Of a DNA stretch of 64,000 nucleotides, positions 1-8,571 are shown piece after piece. The stretch is from Pseudomonas sp. AKS31 (GTDB lineage Bacteria; Pseudomonadota; Gammaproteobacteria; Pseudomonadales; Pseudomonadaceae): positions 387,948 through 451,947 of the forward strand of contig NZ_JAMLFX010000005.1 of assembly GCF_023634765.1 (NCBI RefSeq), read 5' to 3'. Within the stretch, counting starts at the first letter, position 1. Every line of letters begins with the position of its first letter. Both the position numbers and the translations under genes were made by a program. The notes beneath the pieces were generated by a model that worked only from the letters and a program-made list of their open reading frames with translations, was not told the DNA's origin and made no database searches.

Positions 1-362
1 TTGAAGGTCAGCGCCTGACCGACCGGGATCAGCAAGCCACCACCGATGCCCTGAACGAACCGCCAGATCACCAGTTCGTGGAAACTGTCAGCCATGCCGC
101 ACATCCACACAGAGCCGGTGAAGACCAGCATCGAAGCGGTCAGAATCTCGCGGCTGCCGAAACGCCCTGCCAGCCAGGTGCTGACCGGAATAATCAGGGT
201 CAGGCCAAGAATATAAGCATTGGCGACCCACGCCACGGATGAAGTACTGACCTGTAAAGTTGCCGATATACTGGGCAATGCCACAGCCGACATAAATATA
301 TTTATACAGTCAATAAAGAAGCCGATCAGAAAGATCAGCGCGATCTTATAGCGATAGTTCAT
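1..362 (-). CDS. MFS multidrug exporter, EmrB/QacA (DHA2) type, partial
   Basis: Only the first 120 or so codons lie in the window; the gene runs off the left edge. Translation from the ATG at 362 begins MNYRYKIALIFLIGFF. It gives a first membrane helix, the segment SVAWVANAYILGLTLIIP typical of helix 2 in DHA2 drug:H+ antiporters, the loop LAGRFGSRE (MFS motif A), and the helix ending FVQGIGGGLLIPVG. Such proteins export toxic compounds across the inner membrane using the proton gradient. It is divergent from the LysR regulator at 468, with about 105 bp between them, which suggests that the regulator controls it. Substrate unknown. Confidence 0.85.
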   Translation of the reverse strand, partial: MNYRYKIALIFLIGFFIDCINIFMSAVALPSISATLQVSTSSVAWVANAYILGLTLIIPVSTWLAGRFGSREILTASMLVFTGSVWMCGMADSFHELVIWRFVQGIGGGLLIPVGQALTF

Positions 363-467
363 GTTGTATCCCCTTTGCCGTGCAGCATAGGGGCGATGGA
401 CTTGAAGTGTCGATACGACTATGCTTAAAACAATGTTTGACAGGATTTAACAGTGAGCCATAGCGCC

Positions 468-1355
468 ATGCACTCTCATCTTAATCGGGTTCAGACGTTT
501 CTTGCGGTGGTGGATTTTGGTTCTTACACCAAGGCCGCTAATTATCTGAGTATCAGCAAAGCCATGGCCAGCCTGCATGTCAAGGCGCTGGAAGAAGTTT
601 TGTCGGCGACGCTGTTGATCCGCAATACCCGGAATATATCGCTGACCGAAATAGGTCAGGAGTTTTATGAGGAATTCAAAGGTATTGTCGCTGACATCGA
701 TAATGCGTTTGATAATGTCCTGAAGGGTAATAATCGGGTGTCTGGAAAGTTGCGAATTAGTTCAACCAGTGAATACGGTGAAAAGTATATCCTGCCGTTG
801 ATTCCACTGTTTTCCGAGCGTTATCCGGAAATTCGCCTGTGCTACAACTTCAATTCTTCGTTGAATGATCTGGTTGCGGAAAAGCTTGATCTGGTGATCC
901 GTCTGGGCAACTTGGCGGACTCGGCATTCAAGAGTCGCAAGTTGGCCGATTATGAAATCGTGCTGGTGGCCACCGAGGCATTTCTCGCCCGGCATCCGGT
1001 GCGGGAACCGCAGGACCTGAACAGCGTGCCGTGGATCGCCAACAGCAATTTGCAGGCGCCGACCCAGTGGACATTGCGCCATGGGCCAGGGCAGGGCGTC
1101 GAAGTCGGCGGCACCAGTCACTTCGAATCGAACTCGTCGACGGCGATTCGCTCGATGACGTTGTCTTCACTGGGCGTGTCGGTTCTGCCTGCCTGGGTGG
1201 TGGCAGATGACATTGCCGCCGGGCGTCTGGTGCGCTTGCTGCCGGAGTATTCGCTGCCTTCGCAGTCGATCAATGTGGTATTTCCCAACACCCCTCACTT
1301 GCCGCACAAGTCGCGGGCGTTTATTGATTTTCTGTTGTTGCATCTGGCGCAGTGA
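468..1355 (+). CDS. LysR-family transcriptional regulator
   Basis: A 295-residue LysR regulator. The N-terminal winged helix-turn-helix (residues about 1-60: QTFLAVVDFGSYTKAANYLS, then a recognition helix) is followed by a periplasmic-binding-protein-like effector domain (about 90-290). I chose ATG 468 (MHSHLNRV), which matches the usual LysR start; a GTG at 453 would add five residues. It is transcribed away from the truncated MFS exporter, a common arrangement in which the LysR protein controls the divergent transporter. The effector cannot be told. GC content is a little lower than the surroundings in the first 300 bases. Confidence 0.88.
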   Translation: MHSHLNRVQTFLAVVDFGSYTKAANYLSISKAMASLHVKALEEVLSATLLIRNTRNISLTEIGQEFYEEFKGIVADIDNAFDNVLKGNNRVSGKLRISSTSEYGEKYILPLIPLFSERYPEIRLCYNFNSSLNDLVAEKLDLVIRLGNLADSAFKSRKLADYEIVLVATEAFLARHPVREPQDLNSVPWIANSNLQAPTQWTLRHGPGQGVEVGGTSHFESNSSTAIRSMTLSSLGVSVLPAWVVADDIAAGRLVRLLPEYSLPSQSINVVFPNTPHLPHKSRAFIDFLLLHLAQ

Positions 1356-1369
1356 TACCGGCCCAAAAG

Positions 1370-1640
1370 CCCCTCACCCTAGCCCTCTCCCAGAGGGAGA
1401 GGGGATTGATCGTGTTGTCCCTGCGAGTTACGCCGAACTGAAATATCGAGTCGACCTCAGGATTGGAAAAGCCTCCCGATCGGCTCCCTTTCCCCTCGCC
1501 CGGAGGAAGAGGGGACTGATCGCGTGGTCCTTGCGAGTGATGCCGGCCTGAAATATCGAGTCGAACTCAGGATTGGAAATCTCCGCCGATCTGCTCCCTT
1601 TCCCCCTCGCCCCTTGGGGGGAGAGGGCTGGGGTGAGGGG
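1370..1640. repeat. Compound intergenic repeat: two 110-bp direct repeats inside inverted ends
   Basis: The outer ends are inverted copies of a 22-bp C-rich sequence (1370-1391 beginning CCCCTCACCCT, and 1619-1640 ending GGTGAGGGG). Between them lie two imperfect direct repeats with a 110-bp period (about 1399-1508 and 1509-1618), sharing the core GAAATATCGAGTCGA and CTCAGGATTGGAAA. No coding function is evident; short reading frames through it are an artefact of the repeats. Similar CCCTCNCCC-rich palindromes are common non-coding repeats in gamma-proteobacteria. Confidence 0.8.
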
Positions 1641-1664
1641 GCTGGATTTCATTGGCACAACAAA

Positions 1665-1694
1665 AAGCCCCTGAATCTCTCAATTCAGGGGCTT
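1665..1694 (-). terminator. Rho-independent terminator after glpD
   Basis: The stem AGCCCCTGAAT pairs with ATTCAGGGGCT across a short loop. On the minus strand it is followed by a T run, placed 24 bases past the glpD stop codon. Confidence 0.85.
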
Positions 1695-1717
1695 TCGTTT
1701 AAGCGACGTTCCGCAGA

Positions 1718-3253
1718 TCAGGCCGCTTCGATCTTGCGGTTCTGCTCAACCTTGCCCAAATAAGCAGCGAGTTTTTCCTGCTCTGCCGGCGTGGTGAACA
1801 AACCGAGTTTGCTACGGCGCCAGAGGATATCGTGGGCAGTGGTCGCCCACTCTTCGCTGCACAGGTAATCGACTTCACGGGTGTAGAGCCCGCCGCCGAG
1901 GTGTTCGCCCATGTCGGCCAGGGTTTCCACGCCTTCGAGCATGCGCCAGGTGCGGCTGCCGTAAGTGGTGGACCAGCGACGGGCGATCTCGGTCGGCACG
2001 AAGTCGAACTTGTCGCGAATCAGCGCGCTCAAGGCCTGTGGCGTGGTCATGTCTTCACCGCCGGGCAGCGTGGCGGTGGCGGTCCAGCTCGGGCGCATCT
2101 GGGTGAAGAACGGCATCAACTGGGCCATCGCCGACTCGGCGAGTTTGCGGTAGGTGGTCAGCTTGCCGCCGAACACCGACAGCAACGGTGCTTCTTCTGC
2201 ACTGCCGGACAGCGCCAGGGTGTAGTCGCGGGTGACGGCTGACGGGTTGTCGGACTCATCGTTGCACAGTGGGCGTACGCCCGAATAGCTGTGCTGGATG
2301 TCGTCACGGCTGAGCTGCTTCTTGAAGTGAGCGTTGACCACGTTCAACAGGTAGTCGGTTTCGGCGTCGGTGATTGCCACTTTCGCCGGATCACCGGTGT
2401 ACTCACGGTCGGTGGTGCCGATCAGGGTGAAATGGTTCAGGTACGGAATGGTGAACACGATACGCTGATCTTCGTTTTGCAGAATGTGCGCGTGATCGCC
2501 TTCGTACAGCTTCGGCACGATGATGTGGCTGCCCTGAATCAGACGGATGCCGTACGGCGATTCCATTTTCAGGTCGTCACGGATGAACTTGGCGACCCAT
2601 GGGCCGGCGGCGTTCACCAGCGCTTTGGCAGTGATCGAAAACAGGCTGCCGTCGGCACGTTCCAGATGCAGGTGCCACAGGCCTTTGGTGCGACGGGCGC
2701 TGACGCAACGGGTCTGGGTGTGCACGTGGGCGCCTTTTTCGCGGGCGGCCATGGCATTGAGTACAACCAGGCGGGCGTCGTCCACCCAGCAGTCGGAGTA
2801 TTCGAAGCCTTTCTTGATTTCGCTCTTCAATGCGCTGTCGGCGCCGAACTTCAGGCTTTTCGAACCCGGCAGTTTTTCCCGCTTGCCGAGGTTGTCATAA
2901 AGGAACAGGCCGGCACGGATCATCCACGCCGGGCGCAGGTGCGGACGGTGCGGCAGCACGAAGCGCATCGGTTTGACGATGTGCGGGGCCTTGGCCAGCA
3001 GCACTTCGCGCTCGGCCAGCGCTTCCCGTACCAGACGGAATTCGTAATGTTCGAGGTAGCGCAGGCCGCCGTGGATCAGTTTGCTGCTGGCCGACGAGGT
3101 GTGGCTGGCCAGGTCGTCTTTTTCGCAAAGGAACACCGAAAGCCCGCGACCGGCGGCATCCGCTGCGATCCCCACGCCATTGATCCCGCCGCCAATAACG
3201 GCGATGTCGTAGATCTCGGAGAGAGGGGGCGTACGCAAGGTAGAGGTGGACAT
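1718..3253 (-). CDS. glpD: Aerobic glycerol-3-phosphate dehydrogenase
   Basis: A 511-residue FAD-dependent enzyme that oxidises sn-glycerol 3-phosphate to dihydroxyacetone phosphate at the inner membrane and passes electrons to ubiquinone. The N terminus has the Rossmann FAD motif IGGGINGVGIAADAAGRG (residues about 19-36), followed by the family signature LIHGGLRYLE (about 59-68). The length matches E. coli GlpD (501). It is the last gene of the glpF-glpK-glpR-glpD set on this strand but is separated from glpR by 246 bp containing a REP pair and a GlpR-like dyad, so it probably has its own promoter. A strong terminator follows. Confidence 0.97.
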   Translation of the reverse strand: MSTSTLRTPPLSEIYDIAVIGGGINGVGIAADAAGRGLSVFLCEKDDLASHTSSASSKLIHGGLRYLEHYEFRLVREALAEREVLLAKAPHIVKPMRFVLPHRPHLRPAWMIRAGLFLYDNLGKREKLPGSKSLKFGADSALKSEIKKGFEYSDCWVDDARLVVLNAMAAREKGAHVHTQTRCVSARRTKGLWHLHLERADGSLFSITAKALVNAAGPWVAKFIRDDLKMESPYGIRLIQGSHIIVPKLYEGDHAHILQNEDQRIVFTIPYLNHFTLIGTTDREYTGDPAKVAITDAETDYLLNVVNAHFKKQLSRDDIQHSYSGVRPLCNDESDNPSAVTRDYTLALSGSAEEAPLLSVFGGKLTTYRKLAESAMAQLMPFFTQMRPSWTATATLPGGEDMTTPQALSALIRDKFDFVPTEIARRWSTTYGSRTWRMLEGVETLADMGEHLGGGLYTREVDYLCSEEWATTAHDILWRRSKLGLFTTPAEQEKLAAYLGKVEQNRKIEAA

Positions 3254-3294
3254 CGGCTGGCCTCGGGTTCTTTTGATTTTCTATATTGGAAATC

Positions 3295-3308
3295 GAACAT
3301 GAATGTTC
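3295..3308. promoter_or_regulatory. Candidate GlpR operator upstream of glpD
   Basis: A dyad GAACAT-GA-ATGTTC sits 42-55 bases before the glpD start. It resembles the TGTTCG/CGAACA arms of GlpR operators in E. coli. A second half-site, TTTTCGAACATTAAAA, lies at about 3393-3408. Assignment to GlpR is inferred from the neighbouring repressor gene. Confidence 0.5.
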
Positions 3309-3411
3309 ATTTGCGAAAATGGTAGCCCATAAACACGCGCGCAGCCAGTCGCGTTCGATTGAAAAAACTCATCGAAGGGCGATTAAAAGAAAATTTTCGA
3401 ACATTAAAAGC

Positions 3412-3486
3412 AAAAGATCGCAGCCTGCGGCAGCACCTACAGGTCAAGTGAACTCATGTAGGAGCTGCCGTAGGCTGCGATCTTTT
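3412..3486. repeat. REP pair (GATCGCAGCC family)
   Basis: Two inverted REP units, AAAAGATCGCAGCCTGCGG and its complement, flank a 20-25-bp spacer. Same family as at 8499, 29271, 40021, 44377, 48217 and 49847. Confidence 0.9.
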
Positions 3487-3499
3487 GATCTTGCGGGAG

Positions 3500-4255
3500 T
3501 TAGACGACTTCGAGGCGAATCTTGTGCTGACTCAACAATTGCGCGAGCGCCGGCACCGGCTGCTGATCGGTGACCAAGCAATCGATCAGGCTGATCGGGC
3601 CGAGGCGAATCATTGCATTGCGTCCGAACTTGCTCGAGTCCGCCGCCAGAATCACCTGCCGCGCATTGGCAATGATCGCCTGCGAGACCCGCACTTCCTG
3701 ATAATCAAAATCCAGCAAACTGCCGTCTTCATCAATACCGCTGATCCCGACCAGCGCGAAATCGACCTTGAACTGATTGATGAAATCGACGCTCGCCTGA
3801 CCGACTACGCCGCCGTCACGGCGCACATTGCCGCCGGTCAGCAGCACATCGAAATCATCCTTGGCACTGAGCATCGACGCCACATGCAGGTTGTTGGTGA
3901 TGATCTTCAGATGATTGTGATTGAGCAGGGCACGGGCAATCGATTCGGTGGTGGTGCCGATATTGATGAACAGCGAGGCGTGATCGGGAATCTGTGCGGC
4001 GATGGCTTCACCGATGCGTTGTTTTTCATCGCGCATCTGGTCGGCGCGCATCGCATAGGCAGTGTTTTCAACGCTGGAATCATAGGCAGCGCCGCCATGG
4101 TAGCGACGCAACAGATTGGCTTCCGCGAGCTGATTGATGTCGCGGCGGATGGTTTGCGGGGTAACAACGAACAGCGTGGCCATTTCCTCGATGCTCACAT
4201 AGCCGCGTTCGCGGACCAGCTCGAGGATTTGCTGCTGACGGGGAGGCAGATTCAT
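3500..4255 (-). CDS. glpR: Glycerol-3-phosphate regulon repressor, DeoR family
   Basis: A 251-residue DeoR-family repressor. The N-terminal helix-turn-helix (residues about 1-57: RQQQILELVRERGYVSIEEM, then TPQTIRRDINQL) binds DNA. The C-terminal sugar-phosphate-sensing domain contains the INIGTTTESIARALL segment (about 97-111) that binds phosphorylated ligands. It represses the glp genes until glycerol 3-phosphate accumulates. It lies 95 bp downstream of glpK on the same strand and is likely co-transcribed with it. Length is normal for the family (252 in E. coli). Confidence 0.94.
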   Translation of the reverse strand: MNLPPRQQQILELVRERGYVSIEEMATLFVVTPQTIRRDINQLAEANLLRRYHGGAAYDSSVENTAYAMRADQMRDEKQRIGEAIAAQIPDHASLFINIGTTTESIARALLNHNHLKIITNNLHVASMLSAKDDFDVLLTGGNVRRDGGVVGQASVDFINQFKVDFALVGISGIDEDGSLLDFDYQEVRVSQAIIANARQVILAADSSKFGRNAMIRLGPISLIDCLVTDQQPVPALAQLLSQHKIRLEVV

Positions 4256-4350
4256 GGGGCTTCCTTTGGGCTGCCGTGCAAAATTTGCCCATGATGCCGC
4301 AGGAATCCGCTCCCGACCAGTTAGATGCCTATCTGGATCTGAAGGTTGGC

Positions 4351-5853
4351 TTATTCAGCGTCTTCACGCGCCCAGTCACGGGTGCGGCTGACGGCTTTTT
4401 TCCAGCCTTTGTACAGCTTCTCTTTCTCGACTTCGTCCAGGCTTGGTTCGAACTCGCGCTCGATCACCGCTTTGCCGCGCAGTTCGTCCAGGCTGCCCCA
4501 GAAACCGCACGCCAGGCCCGCCAGATACGCCGCGCCGAGTGCCGTGGTTTCGCGCATTTGCGGGCGCTCGACCTGGGTGCCGAGGATGTCGGCCTGGAAC
4601 TGCATGAGGAAGTTGTTCGCTACCGCACCGCCGTCCACGCGCAGGGCCTTGAGGCGTTCGCCGGAGTCCTGTTGCATGGCGTCGAGGACGTCGCGGGTCT
4701 GGTAGGCGATCGATTCCAGCGCGGCGCGGATGATGTGATCCACACGTACGCCGCGGGTCAGGCCGAACAGCGCGCCACGGGCATACGGGTCCCAGTACGG
4801 AGCGCCCAGACCGGTAAAGGCCGGTACCAGGTACACGCCGTTGCTGTCTTTGACTTTATTGGCAAAGTATTCGGTGTCGTGGGCGTCGTTGATGATCTTC
4901 AGTTCATCGCGCAGCCACTGTACGGTCGAACCGCCGTTGAACACCGCGCCTTCCAGTGCGTAAGCCACTTCGCCACGCGGGCCGCAAGCGATGGTGGTGA
5001 GCATGCCGTGCTGAGACTTCACCGCTTTGTCGCCAGTGTTCATCAGCAGGAAGCAGCCGGTGCCATAGGTGTTTTTCGCCTGGCCTGGCTCGACGCACAT
5101 CTGCCCGAACAGCGCCGCTTGCTGGTCGCCAGCGATACCGCCGATGGCGATGCCGCTCTTGGTGCGACCGTAGATTTCCGAAGAAGCCTTCACTTCCGGC
5201 AGCATTTCGCGAGGGATGTCGAGGATCTCCAGCATCTTCGAATCCCACTCCAGCGAGTGAATGTTGAAGAGCATGGTGCGCGAGGCGTTGGTGTAGTCGG
5301 TGACGTGCACCTTGCCGCCGGTGAATTTCCAGATCAGCCAGCTATCGACAGTGCCGAACAGCAGTTCGCCGTTGCGCGCACGTTCGCGGCTGCCTTCGAC
5401 GTTGTCGAGGATCCACTTCAGTTTCGTGCCGGAGAAGTACGGGTCGGTGACCAGACCGGTGTTGTCGCGGATGTAGTCTTCGTGGCCATCGCGCTTGAGC
5501 TGCTGGCAGATCTCGGTGCTGCGGCGGCACTGCCAGACGATGGCGTTGTACACCGGGCGGCCGGTGGTTTTGTCCCAGACCACGGTGGTTTCACGCTGGT
5601 TGGTGATGCCGATGGCAGCCACCTGATCGTGATGCAGGCCAGCCTGGGCCAGCGCTTCAACCATCACCGCGCTCTGGGTGGCGAAGATTTCCATCGGGTC
5701 GTGTTCGACCCAGCCGGCTTGCGGGTAGTGCTGAGCGAATTCGCGCTGCGCGGTGCAGACCACGTTCGCATCACGGTCGAAAATGATCGCGCGGGAGCTG
5801 GTCGTACCCTGATCGAGGGCAATGATGTAGTTCTTATTCTGAATGTCGGTCAT
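4351..5853 (-). CDS. glpK: Glycerol kinase
   Basis: A 500-residue FGGY-family kinase that phosphorylates glycerol to sn-glycerol 3-phosphate with ATP, trapping it in the cytoplasm. The N-terminal phosphate-binding motif DQGTTSSRAIIFD (residues about 14-26) and the substrate region with RETTVVWDK are intact, as is the C-terminal FGGY domain motif GLGAPYWDPYARGALFGLTRG. Length matches E. coli GlpK (502). It lies 77 bp downstream of glpF; the two are expected to form one transcription unit. Confidence 0.97.
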   Translation of the reverse strand: MTDIQNKNYIIALDQGTTSSRAIIFDRDANVVCTAQREFAQHYPQAGWVEHDPMEIFATQSAVMVEALAQAGLHHDQVAAIGITNQRETTVVWDKTTGRPVYNAIVWQCRRSTEICQQLKRDGHEDYIRDNTGLVTDPYFSGTKLKWILDNVEGSRERARNGELLFGTVDSWLIWKFTGGKVHVTDYTNASRTMLFNIHSLEWDSKMLEILDIPREMLPEVKASSEIYGRTKSGIAIGGIAGDQQAALFGQMCVEPGQAKNTYGTGCFLLMNTGDKAVKSQHGMLTTIACGPRGEVAYALEGAVFNGGSTVQWLRDELKIINDAHDTEYFANKVKDSNGVYLVPAFTGLGAPYWDPYARGALFGLTRGVRVDHIIRAALESIAYQTRDVLDAMQQDSGERLKALRVDGGAVANNFLMQFQADILGTQVERPQMRETTALGAAYLAGLACGFWGSLDELRGKAVIEREFEPSLDEVEKEKLYKGWKKAVSRTRDWAREDAE

Positions 5854-5930
5854 GTCGATTGCCTTGGACTAAATAAGGGAGAGTGGGCCGGGGCGCAGGC
5901 TCTATTGGGCAGGAGCTTGCGCCGACTGTT

Positions 5931-6782
5931 TCAAGAAGTTCTTGGTTTGCCGTCAATGGCCGGTTCTGCATCCTTTGTAGCAGGTGTGGCGCCGGTCAGG
6001 TGACGGGCGATGAGCCCGCGATACCCGGCAGCGCCGAGGCAGGCACCGACAATCGGTGCAAAAATCGGAATCAGGAAATACGGAATATCGCGGCCGCCAG
6101 TGAAGGAAATTTCACCCCAGCCGGCGAAGAAAGTCATCAGTTTCGGACCGAAGTCACGCGCCGGGTTCATCGCGAAACCGGTCAACGGCCCCATCGAGCT
6201 GCCGATCACTGCGATCAGCAAACCGATTAGCAGCGGCGCCAACGGGCCTTTCGGCAGGCCGTTGTTGTCGTCCGTCAGTGACATGATCACGCCCATCAGG
6301 ATTGCGGTGATGATCATCTCGACCAGGAATGCCTGAGCGGTGGACAGCACCGGATTCGGGAAGGTCGAGAACACCGAGGCCAACTCAAGGCTGGCAGTAG
6401 AGCCACGAACCATTTGGTGAGTTTGTTCGTAATCGAAGAAAAGATTGCTGTACAGCGTGTAAACCAACAGCGCGCCGCAGAACGCGCCGGCGATCTGGGC
6501 AAGGATATAGAACGGCAGTTTGCGCTTTTCGAAGTCGGCGAAGATCGCCAGCGCGATGCTCACGGCCGGGTTCAGGTGCGCGCCGGAAACCCCGGCCGTG
6601 AGGTAGATCGCCATGCTCACGCCGACGCCCCAGATGATGCTGATTTCCCACAGGCCGAAGCTGGCGCCCGCGACTTTGAGCGCGGCGACACAGCCAGTGC
6701 CGAAAAAGATCAGTAGTGCAGTACCCAGAAACTCGGCCATGCATTGGCTCGAGAGCGTTGGTTGCTGTAAAGCAGTTGTCAT
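5931..6782 (-). CDS. glpF: Glycerol facilitator (aquaglyceroporin)
   Basis: A 283-residue MIP-family channel for passive glycerol entry. Both half-helix selectivity signatures are present: HLNPAVS in the first half and MNPARDFG in the second. I chose ATG 6782 (MTTALQQPTLSSQCMAEFLG) because the longer reading frame upstream adds non-membrane sequence absent from GlpF proteins. It is the first gene of the glp cluster, and the 362-bp region upstream should hold the main promoter. The protein ends in a polar tail of about 20 residues. Confidence 0.95.
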   Translation of the reverse strand: MTTALQQPTLSSQCMAEFLGTALLIFFGTGCVAALKVAGASFGLWEISIIWGVGVSMAIYLTAGVSGAHLNPAVSIALAIFADFEKRKLPFYILAQIAGAFCGALLVYTLYSNLFFDYEQTHQMVRGSTASLELASVFSTFPNPVLSTAQAFLVEMIITAILMGVIMSLTDDNNGLPKGPLAPLLIGLLIAVIGSSMGPLTGFAMNPARDFGPKLMTFFAGWGEISFTGGRDIPYFLIPIFAPIVGACLGAAGYRGLIARHLTGATPATKDAEPAIDGKPRTS

Positions 6783-7144
6783 TGAAAACCTCGTTTTTTG
6801 TTGTTGTCTGGCGCTTTGCCGACAGGGCAAGGCGCGATTTTCCCCGAGTAGGAATCCCCATTCCGTTCCCGGTTTACTGCTCGGTGCCGCTGTGACGACA
6901 ATTCTTACATTATTCAGATTCGAAAAAATATAGACAAGAAACAAACCTGTCAAAGGTCGAAAGTGAACCGTCGGTCACAATAAAACTATTCGCTGGGTGA
7001 ATGATCCTTTGAGGTCGAGGCGCGCCGACGTCTGCGGAATGACTGCAAGCCACGGGAATCGCGGCTTGGGATAGAGCCTTTTGGGAGCTGATCACCTAGA
7101 ATCCGGCGGAGGATATTTTCGCCATTGCCGAGCCTGGAGCTGCC
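6783..7144. promoter_or_regulatory. Divergent promoter region glpF / ybaK
   Basis: 362 bp between two diverging genes. The portion from 6890 to 6990 is AT-rich and is the likely site of the glpF promoter and operators. I saw no complete GlpR palindrome here and no terminator, RNA gene or convincing short reading frame. Confidence 0.5.
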
Positions 7145-7615
7145 ATGACCCCTGCGTTGGACTTGTTGAAAAAAGTTCGTGCCGAACATCGCGTGCACAG
7201 TTACGAACATGACCCGAAGGCCGCGTCCTATGGCCTGGAGGCTGCAGAGAAACTGGCGCTCGAGCCGGCGCAGGTGTTTAAAACCCTGCTGGCAGCCAGC
7301 GAAAAAGGTGAGTTGCTGGTGGCGGTGGTGCCGGTCGTCGGAAGCCTCGACCTCAAAGGTCTGGCCCATGCCGCGGGCGTGAAAAAAGCCGAGATGGCTG
7401 ACCCGGCAGCCGCCCAGCGCGCCACCGGTTATCTGTTGGGCGGCATCAGCCCGTTGGGGCAGAAGAAGCGCCTGCGCACGTTCATCGACAACTCCGCTCA
7501 GGGTTTTGCGACTATTTATGTCAGCGCCGGTCGGCGTGGGCTGGAGGTCGAATTGGCGCCCGCGGTGCTCGCCGAACATACCCAGGCGAAATTTGCCGAC
7601 ATCGGCCGTCCTTAG
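7145..7615 (+). CDS. ybaK: Cys-tRNA(Pro)/Cys-tRNA(Cys) deacylase
   Basis: A 156-residue YbaK/EbsC-type editing protein that hydrolyses tRNA(Pro) mischarged with cysteine, in trans to prolyl-tRNA synthetase. It shows the typical order: N-terminal TPALDLLKK and YEHDP, the motif QVFKTLLA carrying the conserved lysine, then VPVVGSLDLKGLA and GYLLGGISPLGQKK (residues about 95-112). Length is that of the family (159 in E. coli). It stands alone, divergent from glpF and 95 bp ahead of the PhzF-like gene. Confidence 0.93.
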   Translation: MTPALDLLKKVRAEHRVHSYEHDPKAASYGLEAAEKLALEPAQVFKTLLAASEKGELLVAVVPVVGSLDLKGLAHAAGVKKAEMADPAAAQRATGYLLGGISPLGQKKRLRTFIDNSAQGFATIYVSAGRRGLEVELAPAVLAEHTQAKFADIGRP

Positions 7616-7710
7616 TTGTTATTGCTGTATGTAAAAAATTGACCGGTTCTGTCACTGGCGTTGGTCATATCGTGGCTGCATGCTCTGCCGACTGACTCAG
7701 GGAGAAAGTT

Positions 7711-8493
7711 ATGCAGCTCGAATTTCATCAGGTCGACGCGTTCAGTGATCGGCCGTTCAGTGGTAATCCGGCGATGGTTTATCGGCTGGAGGCATGGCTC
7801 GCGGATGAGCTGATGCAGAAGATCGCCGCTGAGCACAATCTGGCGGAAACCGCGTTTCTGGTGCGCGAAGGTCAGGCTTGGCATATCCGCTGGTTTACCC
7901 CGACCACTGAAGTGCCGTTGTGCGGGCACGCCACGTTGGCCAGTGCTTATGTGCTGTTCGAAATCTACAAGGAAAGCGCCGAGCGTATCGACTTCACCAG
8001 CCAGTCCGGGCCTTTGAGTGTCAGCCGTGAAGAGGGCCGTTTGTGGCTGGACTTCCCGTCGATCGTGCCCTCGGAAATTGGCGTGACACTGGATGTCGAG
8101 CGAGCGCTGGGGGTTGAAGCGGTCGATGTGCTCGGCTCCAAAGAACTGTTTGTGGTATTGGAGTCGGAGCAGGCGGTACTCGATTGCAAGCCGGATATGG
8201 TCGCGCTGGCCAAATTGCCGTGGCTGGGTGCGATCGTCACCGCGCCCGGCAATCAGCACGATTTTGTCTCGCGGTATTTCGCGCCGGCGATCGGCATCAA
8301 TGAAGATCCGGTGACCGGCTCGACGCATTGCAGCCTGATTCCCTATTGGTCCAAACGTCTGGGCAAGTCGAGCCTGACGGCGTGCCAGCGTTCGGCGCGA
8401 GGTGGGGAGTTGTTCTGTCGTCTGGAGGGGGAGCGGGTGAAGATCGGCGGCAATGCGACGCTGGTTGCCAGCGGTACCCTTATCCTCGGTTAA
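7711..8493 (+). CDS. PhzF-family isomerase/epimerase-like protein
   Basis: A 260-residue member of the PhzF family, whose fold is a pair of diaminopimelate-epimerase-like barrels. Motifs seen are FSDRPFSGNPA (residues about 11-21), HNLAETAF with the conserved catalytic glutamate (about 45-52), TEVPLCGHATLA (about 68-79) and EDPVTGSTHC (about 199-208). The start ATG 7711 is preceded by GGGAGAAAG. It is a chromosomal single-gene homologue of the YddE type, not part of a phenazine cluster; the substrate is unknown. Confidence 0.9.
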   Translation: MQLEFHQVDAFSDRPFSGNPAMVYRLEAWLADELMQKIAAEHNLAETAFLVREGQAWHIRWFTPTTEVPLCGHATLASAYVLFEIYKESAERIDFTSQSGPLSVSREEGRLWLDFPSIVPSEIGVTLDVERALGVEAVDVLGSKELFVVLESEQAVLDCKPDMVALAKLPWLGAIVTAPGNQHDFVSRYFAPAIGINEDPVTGSTHCSLIPYWSKRLGKSSLTACQRSARGGELFCRLEGERVKIGGNATLVASGTLILG

Positions 8494-8498
8494 AAGCT

Positions 8499-8567
8499 AA
8501 AAGATCGCAGCCTTCGGCAGCTCCTGCATTGATCCCTGTAGGAGCTGCCGAAGGCTGCGATCTTTTG
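8499..8567. repeat. REP pair (GATCGCAGCC family)
   Basis: Inverted REP units AAAAGATCGCAGCCTTCGG and complement, filling almost all of the space between the convergent PhzF-like and ABC-ATPase genes. It may also act as a bidirectional terminator hairpin. Confidence 0.9.
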
Positions 8568-8571
8568 ATCT

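Noticed and set aside
2291..3325. 344-codon frame opposite glpD
   Set aside because: Antisense to an intact, clearly recognisable glpD; composition is that of a shadow frame.
4276..6003. 575-codon frame opposite glpK
   Set aside because: Fully antisense to glpK; not a gene.
7711..8493. Part of a phenazine gene cluster (PhzF)
   Set aside because: No other phz genes around; the protein fits the widespread PhzF-like family.
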